Notes: generated by a model from the letters alone, not told the origin. A stretch of DNA of 64,000 bases from a bacterium (GCA_028275345.1 JAPWUV010000005.1:124001-188000); one strand, 5' to 3'. Counted from the first letter of the stretch, positions 27,201 to 36,700 are shown. Translations and numbers: made by a program.

Positions 27201-27373
27201 AGATCTTCGGGCTCTTCCACCGCGTGGCTCCGCGGGGCGTGGGCGAGGGCACCGGCATCGGCCTGGCCATCGTCCGCCGGATCGTGGAAAGCCACGGCGG
27301 AAAGGTGTGGGTGGAGTCCGAAGTGGGGAAAGGGTCCACGTTTTACTTCACATTGCCCAAGAAGGAGGGGTAA
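24236..27373 (+). CDS. Multi-sensor histidine kinase (GAF-PAS-GAF-GAF-GAF-HisKA-HATPase)
   Basis: 1045 residues, no transmembrane segment, so a cytoplasmic sensor. Rough order: GAF 20-175; PAS 190-305 (FRYRSLFANSSIPAALISF); GAF 325-480; GAF 505-650; GAF 670-800; HisKA with phospho-acceptor His832 in FTVTHDLRSPIVSIQGF; HATPase 930-1040 with N box QVFTNLLSNAVKYM, G1 DNGIGIPKEHHEKIF and G2 GEGTGIGLAIVRRI. It should autophosphorylate in response to several small ligands or light/redox states bound by GAF and PAS domains. The start has no clear ribosome binding site; TTG 24221 is an alternative. The next kinase gene begins 4 nt after its stop. Confidence 0.92.
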   Translation: MNENRTPVSSIEPEGLDRIAAIATLVEAIAARGDLPEVFQIAKRSLADLIPAEQILVLLVDESGQLLTISPALNRDSLAGEQGGAIPVEETSFAPAVREQRCLLRPRIEAVEKLPPGDQRLLLPDAASDLVVPLPFGRETLGLLHFCSRTPRAFTRHHEFIASEIALLLALAIERARQQRAREESERSRDIWRFRYRSLFANSSIPAALISFRDGVIEEANTAFAELFSLAPSELEGQSLSHVFEGESLEHLSQLLQAARDENRAVQGRIRVIAPSGTPELAVRVLPPSPHRPNEMLVLFSETEKLAAEGRSLERLSMLPDLLRSLVSLPRELPPSDVSQAVLNELGRRLGARFGAILAQENGSEPLRLRYAQAFEGEKPSGLPLSTWLAALAEGPYEGVLQTGQPLVIRDVHRDPQFERYRPVAQKLGYESLLTVPVRGATKDFGLLALYFPPGRPPDVADVTIALAAGYLTGLLQEQLDLRENLERRNRHIAAISEITNSVSSNLELEEVIRATFQETRKVLEYDVGCITLLGERPEEVRVFAVVSERVGKGLRKGLWKRFGREDIGWLLAKATEGALYPAELQEINRQMQSRISVLLLSRNKYLGTLEVASLERQAFRSTHLEFLRQIASQIATAIENAQLFEEANERLREFSIVAEVSKSVTSSLNVDEVLDHIVKVAAKALDARVCTLQFVENHEPPTQAVISAAEWIRYLPDGAYRQAIHRIISEQRPVFVENLQPAAEKGASRTPLRSFLGVPVISRGKPIAVLSVFWDAVRTVAERDLHLISTVANQAASAIENARLYQKTRRTAEELSRANQELENFVFTVTHDLRSPIVSIQGFTSLVLEDFGESLDPEARQYLERVLHNVAQMEKLIEDLLEFSRIGRVSRPYETVPAKEIVQEALSSLAYPIQERGVEVRVAEDLPLIHCVPEQIGQVFTNLLSNAVKYMGDQKHPLIEIGWRDGERHVTFFVRDNGIGIPKEHHEKIFGLFHRVAPRGVGEGTGIGLAIVRRIVESHGGKVWVESEVGKGSTFYFTLPKKEG

Positions 27374-27377
27374 AGCC

Positions 27378-28226
27378 ATGCAAGAACTCGTGGGGGATGT
27401 GTCCCTGAGCAACGGCAAGCTTCAACAGCGCTTGGAGAAGCTCGAGAAGGAAGTGCAGAGATTGAGGCGCGAGCTCCGCGCCAAACAGCGGGAGCTTCAG
27501 GCGAAAGAAGAGGAACTCCTGACGCAGTACTACTTGGTCTCCCACGAACTGAAGACCCCGCTCATTTCCATCCGGGGGTTTGCCAGCCTCCTCCAGGAGT
27601 TTCACGCTGACCAGTTGAATGGCGAAGCGCAGGAGTACCTCCAGCGAATGATCCAGAATGTGGACCAGATGGAGAAGCTCATCAACAATCTCCTCCTGAT
27701 TTCCAGGCTCCACGCCGATGAGACGGACCTGGAGCCTGTGGACATGCGGGAGGTAGTCGAGGAAGCCATCTGGGAGCACCATTTCCAGATCCGGGAGAAG
27801 AACGCCACCGTGACCGTATCCCCGGTCCTGCCGACCCTGTATTGCCAGCGGAACCTGATGATTACCGCCTTCAGCAATCTGATCGGCAACGCGCTGAAGT
27901 ATTCTCGTCCTACGGCGCCGCCGGAGATCCAAATCGGCTACAGCTCCGAGGAAATCTCCCACAAATTCTGGGTACGCGACAACGGCATCGGGATCGCCCC
28001 CGGCGACCGGCCGAGGCTCTTCCGCATGTTTTCCCGGCTGGGCAACACGCGCGGTGTTTCCGGAAGCGGTCTCGGCCTGGCCATCGTGAAGCGCATTGTG
28101 GAGGCCCACGGCGGCGAGATCTGGGTGAAGTCCCGCCCGGGTCGTGGATCCTGTTTCTACTTCACCATCGCCAGAATTGAGCCTTCGCGCAGTTCCACGC
28201 ACGCAAAGGAGACAATGAACGCATGA
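27378..28226 (+). CDS. Short cytoplasmic histidine kinase with N-terminal coiled coil
   Basis: 282 residues. Residues 10-48 form a Leu/Glu/Arg heptad coiled coil (LEKLEKEVQRLRRELRAKQ); the H box is YYLVSHELKTPLISIRGF with His56; the ATPase domain shows N box MITAFSNLIGNALKYS, G1 DNGIGIAPGDRPRLF and G2 SGSGLGLAIVKRIVEAHGG. It has no sensor domain of its own, so the input must come through the coiled coil, perhaps by pairing with the large kinase upstream. GGAGG precedes the ATG, and the stop overlaps the next start. Confidence 0.92.
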   Translation: MQELVGDVSLSNGKLQQRLEKLEKEVQRLRRELRAKQRELQAKEEELLTQYYLVSHELKTPLISIRGFASLLQEFHADQLNGEAQEYLQRMIQNVDQMEKLINNLLLISRLHADETDLEPVDMREVVEEAIWEHHFQIREKNATVTVSPVLPTLYCQRNLMITAFSNLIGNALKYSRPTAPPEIQIGYSSEEISHKFWVRDNGIGIAPGDRPRLFRMFSRLGNTRGVSGSGLGLAIVKRIVEAHGGEIWVKSRPGRGSCFYFTIARIEPSRSSTHAKETMNA

Positions 28227-30121
28227 CCCAACCACCGATCCGGGTGCTCCTGGTCGAGGATCAGGATGCGCACGCCGAGCTGTTGCGGATTCGCCTGCGC
28301 CGGTTCGACCCCCGCTTCGAGGTCACTCGAGCCAGCAACGGGAGAGAGGCTCTCGAGCTCCTCCGGGCAGAGGCATTTGATCTGGTCATTCTGGACTACG
28401 ACCTCCCGGGGATGAACGGCATCGAGATTCTGGAGGAGATCAACGCCTCGAAGCGCCGGCTCCCCGTGGTCGTCGTGACGGGCCAAGGGAACCAGCACAT
28501 CGCTGTGAAGGCGATGAAGGAGGGGGCTTCGGATTACGTGGTGAAGGAAAAAGGCTACGAGCTCCTCGTCCCCCGGGTAGCTCGTCAAGCCTACGACAAC
28601 CATCTCCTCCGGGAAAAGCTCCGCAAGACGGAAGAACGCTACCGGCTTCTGTACGAGAATGCGCTGGAGGGGATCTTCGTCGAGTCCGCCCACACTTGGA
28701 CCCTCATCGACGTCAACCCTGCGGCCGAGAAGCTCACGGGCTTGACCCGCGAGGAACTGCTCTCCCGAAGCTTCCGCGACCTAGTGCCTGCCGATCAGGG
28801 GGCCTTGGTGGACAGGCTGCGGGAGGTCGTCCTGGAGCGGGGAAAGGATTCCACCAGCGACCTCAACCTCCTGCGACGAGACGGCGAGCTCGTGGCCGTC
28901 GACACCAGCATCACCGCCGTGGAGCAAGAGGGGGAGCCGGTCATCCTCTACATCGTGCGCGACGTCACCGAGAAGCGACGGTTAGAGCAGCAGATCCTGC
29001 TGAGCAAACGCCGGCTTCAGGCTCTTTTCGACAGCATCACCGACTACATCTTCTCGCTCACCCCGGACCGCACGCTGATCATGGTCAATCGCAAGCTGGC
29101 CGAAGCCGCCAAGGCTCGGCCGGAACAGCTGGTGGGGCGGAAATGCCTCGAGGTGCTCCATCCCCTCGCCTCCTTCTGTACCGACTGCCCTGCGGAGGAG
29201 ACCTTCGCGACGGGCAGAACCCAATTCCGCGAGCACACCTTCGGCGACCGTACGTATCACTTGTGGACCTACCCCCTCTTCGGCCTCGACGGCCGGGTGG
29301 AAATGGTGATCGAGCATATCAAGGACGTGACCGAGCAGCGTCGTCTGGAAAAGCAGCTCATCAAGAGCGAGAAGTTGGCCACCATTGGACTCCTGTCGTC
29401 CGGAATCGCCCACGAGCTGCGCAATCCCCTCAACATCATCGAGACGGCCCGCTACGCCCTGGAGATGATCCTGGCCGACTCCGTACCGGAGGCGAAACCG
29501 AAGCTGGAGATCATCCGGAAGAACGTCCAGCGGGCCTCCAAGATCATCAACAATTTGCTCGAGTTCAGCCGGCACTCCAGCCACGAGCGGGAGGAGATCG
29601 ACCTGAACCGGCTATTGGACAGCACCCTCGCCATCATCGAGAAAGAGCTGAGCTCGCGCCGGATCGAGGTAGTCAGGGACTACGGCGAAATCCCGCCGGC
29701 GTACTTCAACCTAGACTCGCTCAAGCAAGTGTTCCTCAATATCATCCTGAACGCTGTGCAGGCGATGCCCGACGGTGGCACCCTCACGCTCCGTACCCGG
29801 TACGACGAACCCTCGGGCCAGCTTCAGATCGCCTTCTCCGACACGGGGCACGGCATCCCTCCCGAGGCGCTCCCCCATATCTTCACCCCCTTCTTCACCA
29901 CCAAACCCGTGGGCGAAGGGACGGGACTAGGAATGTACATCTCCCACACCATTGTGAAGCGGGAAGGTGGCGACATTCAGGTGCAGAGCATCGTCGGCAG
30001 GGGAACCACCTTCACCGTGCTGCTACCCGCCGCGGGCCGCAGTCCGGTGCAAGTCGTAGTGCGCCATGCCTCCGAGCCTAGCCCCTTCGTCCCGCGCCCC
30101 GAGATCAACCGCCGGGACTGA
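28223..30121 (+). CDS. Receiver-PAS-PAS histidine kinase
   Basis: 632 residues. An N-terminal receiver (about 5-125) reads IRVLLVEDQDAHAELLRIR with the phospho-acceptor Asp58 in VILDYDLPGMNG and the conserved Thr/Lys at VVVTGQG and YVVKEK. Two PAS domains follow (about 138-255 and 262-380); the second contains a paired-Cys insert FCTDCPAEETF of the type seen in possible redox- or metal-responsive PAS domains. The kinase core has His397 in GIAHELRNPLNIIETARY, N box FLNIILNAVQAMPDG and G2 GEGTGLGMYISHTIVKREGG, typical of NtrB/HPK4-like kinases. With the receiver in front it can take phosphate from the two kinases upstream. No DNA-binding regulator is linked. Confidence 0.92.
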   Translation: MTQPPIRVLLVEDQDAHAELLRIRLRRFDPRFEVTRASNGREALELLRAEAFDLVILDYDLPGMNGIEILEEINASKRRLPVVVVTGQGNQHIAVKAMKEGASDYVVKEKGYELLVPRVARQAYDNHLLREKLRKTEERYRLLYENALEGIFVESAHTWTLIDVNPAAEKLTGLTREELLSRSFRDLVPADQGALVDRLREVVLERGKDSTSDLNLLRRDGELVAVDTSITAVEQEGEPVILYIVRDVTEKRRLEQQILLSKRRLQALFDSITDYIFSLTPDRTLIMVNRKLAEAAKARPEQLVGRKCLEVLHPLASFCTDCPAEETFATGRTQFREHTFGDRTYHLWTYPLFGLDGRVEMVIEHIKDVTEQRRLEKQLIKSEKLATIGLLSSGIAHELRNPLNIIETARYALEMILADSVPEAKPKLEIIRKNVQRASKIINNLLEFSRHSSHEREEIDLNRLLDSTLAIIEKELSSRRIEVVRDYGEIPPAYFNLDSLKQVFLNIILNAVQAMPDGGTLTLRTRYDEPSGQLQIAFSDTGHGIPPEALPHIFTPFFTTKPVGEGTGLGMYISHTIVKREGGDIQVQSIVGRGTTFTVLLPAAGRSPVQVVVRHASEPSPFVPRPEINRRD

Positions 30122-30454
30122 CCGGGAACGCCGAGCGCTGGGACTGCACGAGGAATCGAGCTTTCCAGCCCATCCCAACCCGAGGCAAGGGGCGTAAGGC
30201 CCGCCAGCTCTCCGAGTTCCGGCCCTCCCGAGATTCCGAACTCAGGCTTGCTTCCTCTACCGACCGGGGCTTTTCCTCGACCAGTGCCGGGACGTGCGCA
30301 TCTGGTTAGCTCCCGGGGCCGGCATGGGCCCGCTACGCCTTCGAGGAAAGGATTGCACGCCATCGCTCTTCTTCGTACCTTTCGGAAGCACGCGCCAGAC
30401 AGATCCGAGACCGAGTGCTAAATGGATTCGCGATCTCCTCGGGAAGCTCCCCGC
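30122..30454 (+). other. Intergenic region before pyrK
   Basis: 333 bp between the kinase operon and the pyr genes. No gene or clear terminator; no convincing PyrR-type attenuator or uracil-responsive structure seen. Confidence 0.4.
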
Positions 30455-31231
30455 ATGGAGCTCTGCCAAGTCATCGAGAGGCGCAAGGTAGCGGACTCCA
30501 CGTTCCGCTACACGCTGGCCTCGCCCTTCCTGGCGAGGGCTGTCCGGCCGGGGAACTTCATCAACATCCGGGTGAGCCCATCGCTGATGCCCCTGTGGCG
30601 GAGACCCTTCAGCGTGCACGATGCCGATCCTTCTCGAGGGCAAGTGGACATCCTATTTCAGGTGGTGGGAGAAGGCACACGGATTCTCAGCTGCGCGTCG
30701 GTCGGTGCCGAGTTGGACGTGTTCGGTCCGTTGGGCAACTCCTTCCCTCTCCCGCCGCCCGGGAGCCCGGCCGTGCTCGTGGCCGGCGGTCTCGGGATCG
30801 CACCATTCCTCTTCCTAAGCCGAGCGCTCAAAGCTAATGGTTCCCCCACCCACCTGCTCTACGGAGCCCGAAGCCGCAGTAGGCTCGTCGAGCTCGACGG
30901 GTTTCAGGCCCTTGGAGTGGAGATCCGCCTAGCCACCGAGGATGGTAGCGCCGGCGTGCGCGGCACCGTGGTCGATCTCCTTCAGGAAACCGAAACGGAT
31001 CTGCCGCCCGAAGCCTGGCATTACGTGTGCGGACCACTCGCGGCGGTGTCCGCAATCGGGAGGGAGCTGTCGCGGCGGCAGGGGAAGGTGTGGGTGTCGC
31101 TCGAGACGACCATGGCCTGCGGCTTTGGGGCGTGCATGGGCTGCGCGGTGAAGGCCCGCGGAGATCGAGGGTACCACCTGGTCTGCAAGGACGGACCCGT
31201 GTTCGAGCTTTCGGAGGTGGAACTTTGGTAG
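30455..31231 (+). CDS. pyrK: Dihydroorotate dehydrogenase electron-transfer subunit PyrK
   Basis: 258 residues. PyrK carries FAD and a [2Fe-2S] cluster and passes electrons from PyrD to NAD+. The FAD region reads RPGNFINIRVS and LWRRPFSVHDAD; the NAD-binding part has VLVAGGLGIAPFLFLS; the cluster motif is MACGFGACMGCAVK plus a fourth Cys in YHLVCKDGPVF. I set the start at ATG 30455, which aligns with the family; an ATG 11 codons upstream also exists. Its end overlaps the pyrD start. Confidence 0.93.
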   Translation: MELCQVIERRKVADSTFRYTLASPFLARAVRPGNFINIRVSPSLMPLWRRPFSVHDADPSRGQVDILFQVVGEGTRILSCASVGAELDVFGPLGNSFPLPPPGSPAVLVAGGLGIAPFLFLSRALKANGSPTHLLYGARSRSRLVELDGFQALGVEIRLATEDGSAGVRGTVVDLLQETETDLPPEAWHYVCGPLAAVSAIGRELSRRQGKVWVSLETTMACGFGACMGCAVKARGDRGYHLVCKDGPVFELSEVELW

Positions 31232-32178
31232 ACATGCGGGTCCAGATCGGTCCCTTGGAACTGCGTAACCCCGTCCTCACCGCCTCTGGTACCTTCGGCT
31301 ACGCGAAAGAGTTCGAAGGCCTGGTGGACTTTTCCCGACTCGGCGGCGTAGTCAGCAAGACGGTCACGCTGGAACCCAGGGCGGGAAACCCTCCGCCCCG
31401 CATCGTAGAAACTCCCGCCGGGATGCTCAACTCCATTGGTCTGGCCAACGATGGGGTGGATCGCTTCATCGCGGAGAAGCTGCCTTATCTTGCTTCCCTC
31501 AGTACCCGCGTCATCGTCAATGTGGCGGGCAAAAGCGAAGAGGAGTTCGTGGCCATCGTCGAACGGTTGGAGAGGGAATCCGGTTTTGATGCCTTCGAAT
31601 TGAATTTCAGCTGCCCCAACGTGAAGGAAGGGGGACTCGCCTTCAGTTCGGATCCAAAGGTGACCGAGCGGGTGACGAGGGCCGTCCGCCGGGTCACGTC
31701 GCGGTGTCTGATTGTGAAGCTGACGCCCAACGTGACCGACATCGCCAGCATTGCCCGGGCCGCGGAGGATGGCGGGGCAGATGCGATCTCGGCCATCAAC
31801 ACCGTAGTGGGCATGGCGGTGGACGTGTACACCCGCAGGCCTCGACTGGCCACCGTCACGGGGGGCTTGTCGGGCCCGGCCATCCGGCCGATTGCCGTGG
31901 CTCGCGTGTGGCAGATCGCTCAGCAAGTTCGAATCCCCGTGATCGGGGTGGGCGGGATCTTCCAGCCGGAAGACGCTCTGGAATTCCTGATCGCGGGAGC
32001 GACCGCCGTCCAGATTGGCACCGCGCACTTCGTGCAACCCGACGCCGCGATCCGGGTCGCGGAAGGGATCGAGAATTACTGCGAACGATACGGATTCCGC
32101 TCGGTGCGCCAGATCATCGGTTCCCTGGATACCACCAGCCCGGACCCATCCAGCGCCGCTGCCATCTCGACGGAATAA
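31225..32178 (+). CDS. pyrD: Dihydroorotate dehydrogenase class 1B, catalytic subunit
   Basis: 317 residues. It oxidises dihydroorotate to orotate in pyrimidine synthesis, with FMN and the PyrK partner. Features are LELRNPVLTASGTFGYAKEF, the catalytic-base Cys in ELNFSCPNVKEGG (Cys is diagnostic of class 1), LIVKLTPNVTDI, AISAINTVVGMAVD and the FMN-phosphate segment IPVIGVGGIFQPEDALEFL. The start is probably TTG 31225 (Met-Val-Asp-Met...), 7 nt after GGAGG and overlapping the pyrK stop; an in-frame ATG at 31234 is too far from that site. Confidence 0.95.
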   Translation: MVDMRVQIGPLELRNPVLTASGTFGYAKEFEGLVDFSRLGGVVSKTVTLEPRAGNPPPRIVETPAGMLNSIGLANDGVDRFIAEKLPYLASLSTRVIVNVAGKSEEEFVAIVERLERESGFDAFELNFSCPNVKEGGLAFSSDPKVTERVTRAVRRVTSRCLIVKLTPNVTDIASIARAAEDGGADAISAINTVVGMAVDVYTRRPRLATVTGGLSGPAIRPIAVARVWQIAQQVRIPVIGVGGIFQPEDALEFLIAGATAVQIGTAHFVQPDAAIRVAEGIENYCERYGFRSVRQIIGSLDTTSPDPSSAAAISTE

Positions 32179-32204
32179 CACCACCCAAATCCGACGGACG
32201 GAAA

Positions 32205-33059
32205 ATGGCCATGTCCTCCGACAGCTGGGTCAAGAAATCGAAACTGGGTACTCGAGTGCTGGTAGCCGTCGTCCTGGGACCGGTGGTTCTGGGCTCGGCC
32301 TACATCGGGCGACTTCCCTTCGTCGCTGTCGTGTCCATCATCGTCCTGGCGGCCCTCGTGGAGTACTACGCGCTCACCCGCCGCCAGGGCGCAAGGCCCT
32401 TCGAGGCGGTCGGAATCCTCACCTCATTGGGGATTATCTGGGGCTGTTACCGTACCGATTGGGCTCTCGTGGGGGGCTCGTTGGCGGTTCTGGTGGGACT
32501 CGCGGCCCTCGCCCAGGTGTTCCGGGGACCGGAGGGGAGCATCGAGCATTTGGCCACGACGGTATTCGGCCCGGCCTACGTGAGCCTGCTGTTCTCTCAC
32601 CTGCTCCTGGTTCGCGAGCTGCCCCTCCGCGTGGGCCTCCCGTACCGGAACGCCGGCCTGTGGATCGTGGGTCTGATCCTGGTCGTGTGGATCTGCGACA
32701 CGGGGGCATTCTTTGTGGGAGCCTCCTTCGGCAGGCGAAAGCTTGCCCCCACCGTAAGTCCCAACAAGACCTGGGAGGGGGCCATCGCCGGGTTTGTGTG
32801 CGGCGAGCTGGCGGCACTCGCGCTGCGTCCCCTTTTCTTCCCCGCCCTTGGGGTCCGGGAGGCTCTGTGTATCGGAGCGATCGTGGGGGTTCTGGGCCAG
32901 GCAAGCGACCTCACGGAGTCGCTGCTGAAGCGAGACGTCGGCGTGAAGGACAGCTCTCAACTGATTCCCGGCCACGGCGGGATGTTGGACCGCTTCGATA
33001 GCTTCTTCCTGGCCGCTCCCGGCTTCTACTGGTTCCTGCGTATTGTGGTTTTCCGGTGA
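32205..33059 (+). CDS. cdsA: Phosphatidate cytidylyltransferase
   Basis: 284 residues, multi-pass inner-membrane enzyme making CDP-diacylglycerol from phosphatidic acid and CTP. The family signature near the C-terminus is intact: SLLKRDVGVKDSSQLIPGHG followed by GMLDRFDS (S-x3-KR-x4-KD-x5-PGHGG-x2-DR-D), and the CTP-site segment SPNKTWEGAIAGF is present. About eight hydrophobic segments. An ATG two codons later is an alternative start. It lies 26 bp after pyrD and overlaps mobB by one base. Confidence 0.95.
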   Translation: MAMSSDSWVKKSKLGTRVLVAVVLGPVVLGSAYIGRLPFVAVVSIIVLAALVEYYALTRRQGARPFEAVGILTSLGIIWGCYRTDWALVGGSLAVLVGLAALAQVFRGPEGSIEHLATTVFGPAYVSLLFSHLLLVRELPLRVGLPYRNAGLWIVGLILVVWICDTGAFFVGASFGRRKLAPTVSPNKTWEGAIAGFVCGELAALALRPLFFPALGVREALCIGAIVGVLGQASDLTESLLKRDVGVKDSSQLIPGHGGMLDRFDSFFLAAPGFYWFLRIVVFR

Positions 33060-33571
33060 TGATCGGCTCGGCGAAGGCGCTGGCCATTTGCGGACCAAAG
33101 AAGTGCGGCAAGACGTCGCTGATCTGCCGCCTGGTAGCGGAGCTCAGCCAACGCCAGCTGCGCGTGGCGGTCATGAAGCACGCCCCGCATCTGCACGTGC
33201 TGGACGTCCCCGCCACCGACACCGACCGCTTCCGTTTGGCCGGAGCCGCAGCCACCCTTCTGGTGACCCCGGGGGGTTGGGCCCTCCATACGTACGAAAA
33301 ACCGCCTCTCGAATCCCTTTGGCAATACCTCGGATGGGCTGACCTTGTCCTTCTGGAGGGATTTGGCTCAAGCCCGCTCCCCAAGCTGGTCCTTCGCCCC
33401 TCGCTCGATCCGAGCTATGCCGCATCTCTGGACCCCGCCACCGTGCTGGGCATCCTCGACGATCCCGGCCGGCTGCCCCCCGGTCTCTTCCCGGACGCAC
33501 GCCTCCGTCTGACGCCGGAAGCTGTGGACGTGCTCCTGCACTGGATCATCACCGACTTTCTCGCCCGCTGA
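33059..33571 (+). CDS. mobB: MobB-like molybdopterin-guanine-dinucleotide synthesis GTPase
   Basis: 170 residues. The P-loop is AICGPKKCGKTSLICRL, followed by LRVAVMKHAPHLHVLDVPAT, matching the 'vgviKHdhH....D..GkDT' region of MobB, here as TDTDRFRLAGAAATLLVTP. The later DLVLLEGFGSSPLPKLVL corresponds to the 'DlvlvEGfk..p.pKiev' strand. MobB binds GTP and assists MobA in making molybdenum cofactor. No other Mo-cofactor gene is in the window. GTG 33056 would be an alternative start. Confidence 0.85.
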   Translation: MIGSAKALAICGPKKCGKTSLICRLVAELSQRQLRVAVMKHAPHLHVLDVPATDTDRFRLAGAAATLLVTPGGWALHTYEKPPLESLWQYLGWADLVLLEGFGSSPLPKLVLRPSLDPSYAASLDPATVLGILDDPGRLPPGLFPDARLRLTPEAVDVLLHWIITDFLAR

Positions 33572-33732
33572 GTCCGAAGGTTTCCCGGCGCGCGGCGAGC
33601 CTCGGGCCAAACGGACCCCCTTCCAGGCCTTTGCCAAAGACCTCGCTCCCGGGGCCGGCTAACAAGACCCTTCCCCGTGCCGATATTAGTGCTGAAGCGG
33701 AAGTTCATCGCTGGTGGCATTGCGGAGGCCTG

Positions 33733-36700
33733 ATGAGGCGGATACCGTACTTTCTCCTACTCTCCCTCTGCCTGCTGCCCGGAGAGGGAAGGACCCAAGC
33801 TCTCTTCCAAACGCGCCTGGACTTCCCCACGGGCCTCCGGCCGTCCTTCCTCGACGTGGGGGATCTCGACGGCGATGGGGATCTGGACATTGTCGTGGCC
33901 AGTAAGGGCGACAACGCCGTCTTCGCCCTCGTGAACCGGGGTCCAACCGCCTTCGAGCCGCGCCGACTCTGCTCCACGGGTCAAGCCCCCCAGGCGGTCT
34001 CTCTGGTGGATGCAAATGCCGACGGGCTCCTGGACCTGGTCGTAGCCAATGAGAAGGACAACAACCTCTGGATATTCCTGAATCGAAATGGCCTGGACTT
34101 CCGTGAGGGCGTCCGTTACGGGACCGGAAATTGGCCCGGCCACATCTGTCGCGCGGACCTCAACGGAGACGGCCGGCTCGACCTGGTGACCTCCAATAGC
34201 CTGAACAACACCATCTCGGTCTACCGAAACCACGGGGACGGCACCCTGTCCGTCATGCAGAATTACGAGGTGGGCTGGAGACCAAGCGCCGCGGCGGCAG
34301 CAGACTTCGACCGGGACGGCGACCTGGACCTCGCCGTGGTGAACGCCGGCGACAGCTCCCTCTGCGTGCTGGCCAATCGGGGAGACGGAACCTTCGCCCG
34401 CGCGGTCCGGTACGCCATCGGCCAGCAACCGCGCCACGTGACCGCCGCCGATGTCGACGGAGACTCCTGGCCGGATCTGGTCATAGCCAATTTCGCCCAA
34501 CAGACGATCTCGGTGATGCTGAACGACCAAACCGGAGGCTTCCCGACGCGGGTCGACTACGTGGTCGCTTCCGGTCCATTGTGGTGCGAGGTGGCCGATC
34601 TGAACAACGACGGGATGCCGGACATCGTCGCCCTCTGCGCCTTGGACGATGCGATCGCTGTGCTTCGCGGCCTCGGAGGCGGCCAGTTCGATTACCCCAG
34701 CTTCTTCCTCGCCGGGCACTACCCCGTCGCGATGAGGGCAGCCGATCTCGACGGGGACGGTTTCTTCGATCTCTGCGTGTCGAACCGAGACGACCATGCC
34801 CTGTCGATCCACTTCAACCGCGGCGACGGCACCTTCGACGTCATGCCCGTCCTGCCATCCGGAGGAGTCCCGACCTGGGTCCTGCTCCGCGATCTCAATC
34901 GAGATGGTCTCCCGGACGTGGTGGTCAACAATTTCCAAGATCGCGAGGTCACCGTCTACCTGAACGCCGGCAATCGCACGTTCCACGAGGGCACGCGCTA
35001 TTACCTGGGGAACAGCCCGGTGTGCATCCTCACTCCGGATGTGAATCAGGATGGCTGGCCCGATCTCGTCGTCCTGAACCGATTCAGCGACGATCTCGAC
35101 ATCTTGCTCAATGACGGCTCGGCTCGGTTCGGGTCGAGACGTACCATCTGGCTCGGGAGAGGGCCTTGTTCGGGATCGATGGGCGATTGCGACGGCGACG
35201 GGCTTCCCGATATCGTCGCAGCCCTGCGTAAAGAGGACGCCCTCGCGCTTCTGCCCGGGAAGGAACTGGCCGCCGCCGGGAAACCGATCCTCCTCCGCGT
35301 GGGACGCGCGCCCGCAGCCGTGCTGCTCCATGATTTGGATGGGGATGGTCGGGACGAAATCCTCGTTGCCCACGAAGGCGATTGCACCCTGTGGGTGATC
35401 CGGTACCTCGACGGCGCCTTTCACGTGAACGCCCAGCTGAAGCTCCAGGGCAAACCGGGTTCTTTGCTCGCCTTCAAGCCGAATGAAGAGGATCCTCCGC
35501 TCCTCGCCGTGAGCTGTCCCGAAGCCGATCGGGTCTTCCTGTTCCGGAGCGACGGGTTGAATCTCCTTCCCGGCCAGATCCTCGAGGTGGGCCGGTCCCC
35601 GAATCAGATGGTCGCCGCGGACATCGACCTTGACGGCCGGACCGATCTGGCCATCACTTGCGAGAAGAGCAACAGCATCGCCTTCTTTTCCGGCCTCGGC
35701 GAGGGGCGATTCCGACCGGAGAATAGCTACGGAGTTGGCAGAGAGCCGGCGGGTCTGGCTCTCGCCGACCTGGACGGCGATGGCGACGTCGATGGGGTGA
35801 TCGCCAACCGCGCTGATGGGAACGCCGGGCTTCTGATCAATCGCATAAACCCCCAGCTACGTCTGGAAGCGCGCGCTTCCTTGCCATGGCGCGCAGTCGC
35901 GGCAGAATTCCTCGACGCCGACCGGATCTTGGTGATCGGCCAAGGGAAGGCGGCGCTGTACGCTGTGCCCACGGGCAGTTTTCTTTGGCAAATCCCGCTT
36001 CCAGCCACCGCCGCCGCGAAACTCTGCGTGCTGGGCTCCGCAACCGGTGACGGGCAGGAGAGGATCGCCGTTCTCGCGGACAGCTCCTCCGTCACCTTCC
36101 TCGCTGCCGGAATGGCAAGTCCGCGCGTCGAAAGGGCTATCGCCATGCCGGGAAGACCTGTGGCGATGGCAGCTTGTCCCGGCGACGGTCCGTCGAACGT
36201 CGTGCTTGGCACGTCCGACGGGACTTTGCTTTCCCTGGCGAGAAGCAGCGTCAAACCCACCCCAATCGCCGTCGGGCTGGATTCGATCGAGAGGATCTGC
36301 CCGGCCGATTTCGACCGCAACGGGCTCGGGGACGTTGTCGTTGCCTCCCCCTCGGGAAAGGCGATTACGGTCTTCTGTCAGGACGAGCCAAATCGCTTCT
36401 CCAGCCGTCGCTACCGGCTGGATCGCCCACCCCACAGCCTGTCCGCCATCCAATTTGATGGCGATGGGTTTCCCGACCTGGCCTTCCTGGACACGACGGG
36501 TGCGCAGCTGGGCGTGCTGCGGAACGATGGCCAGGCTGGATTCGGGCAGGTGATTTACTACCCCCTTCCGTTCAAACCGAGCGATCTGAAGGCCGTGGAC
36601 TACAACTACGATGGCCTGAGCGATCTTCTCGTGGTCAGCCGGGAGAACGCTGAGCTCCAGCTCCTGCGCGGGACCGGGAGAGGGTTCGAAGTCCTGGAGC

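Noticed and set aside
33757-35424. A 555-codon open frame antisense to the FG-GAP repeat gene
   Set aside because: The sense-strand DxDGDGxxD repeats are clearly coding; the antisense frame only mirrors their periodic composition.
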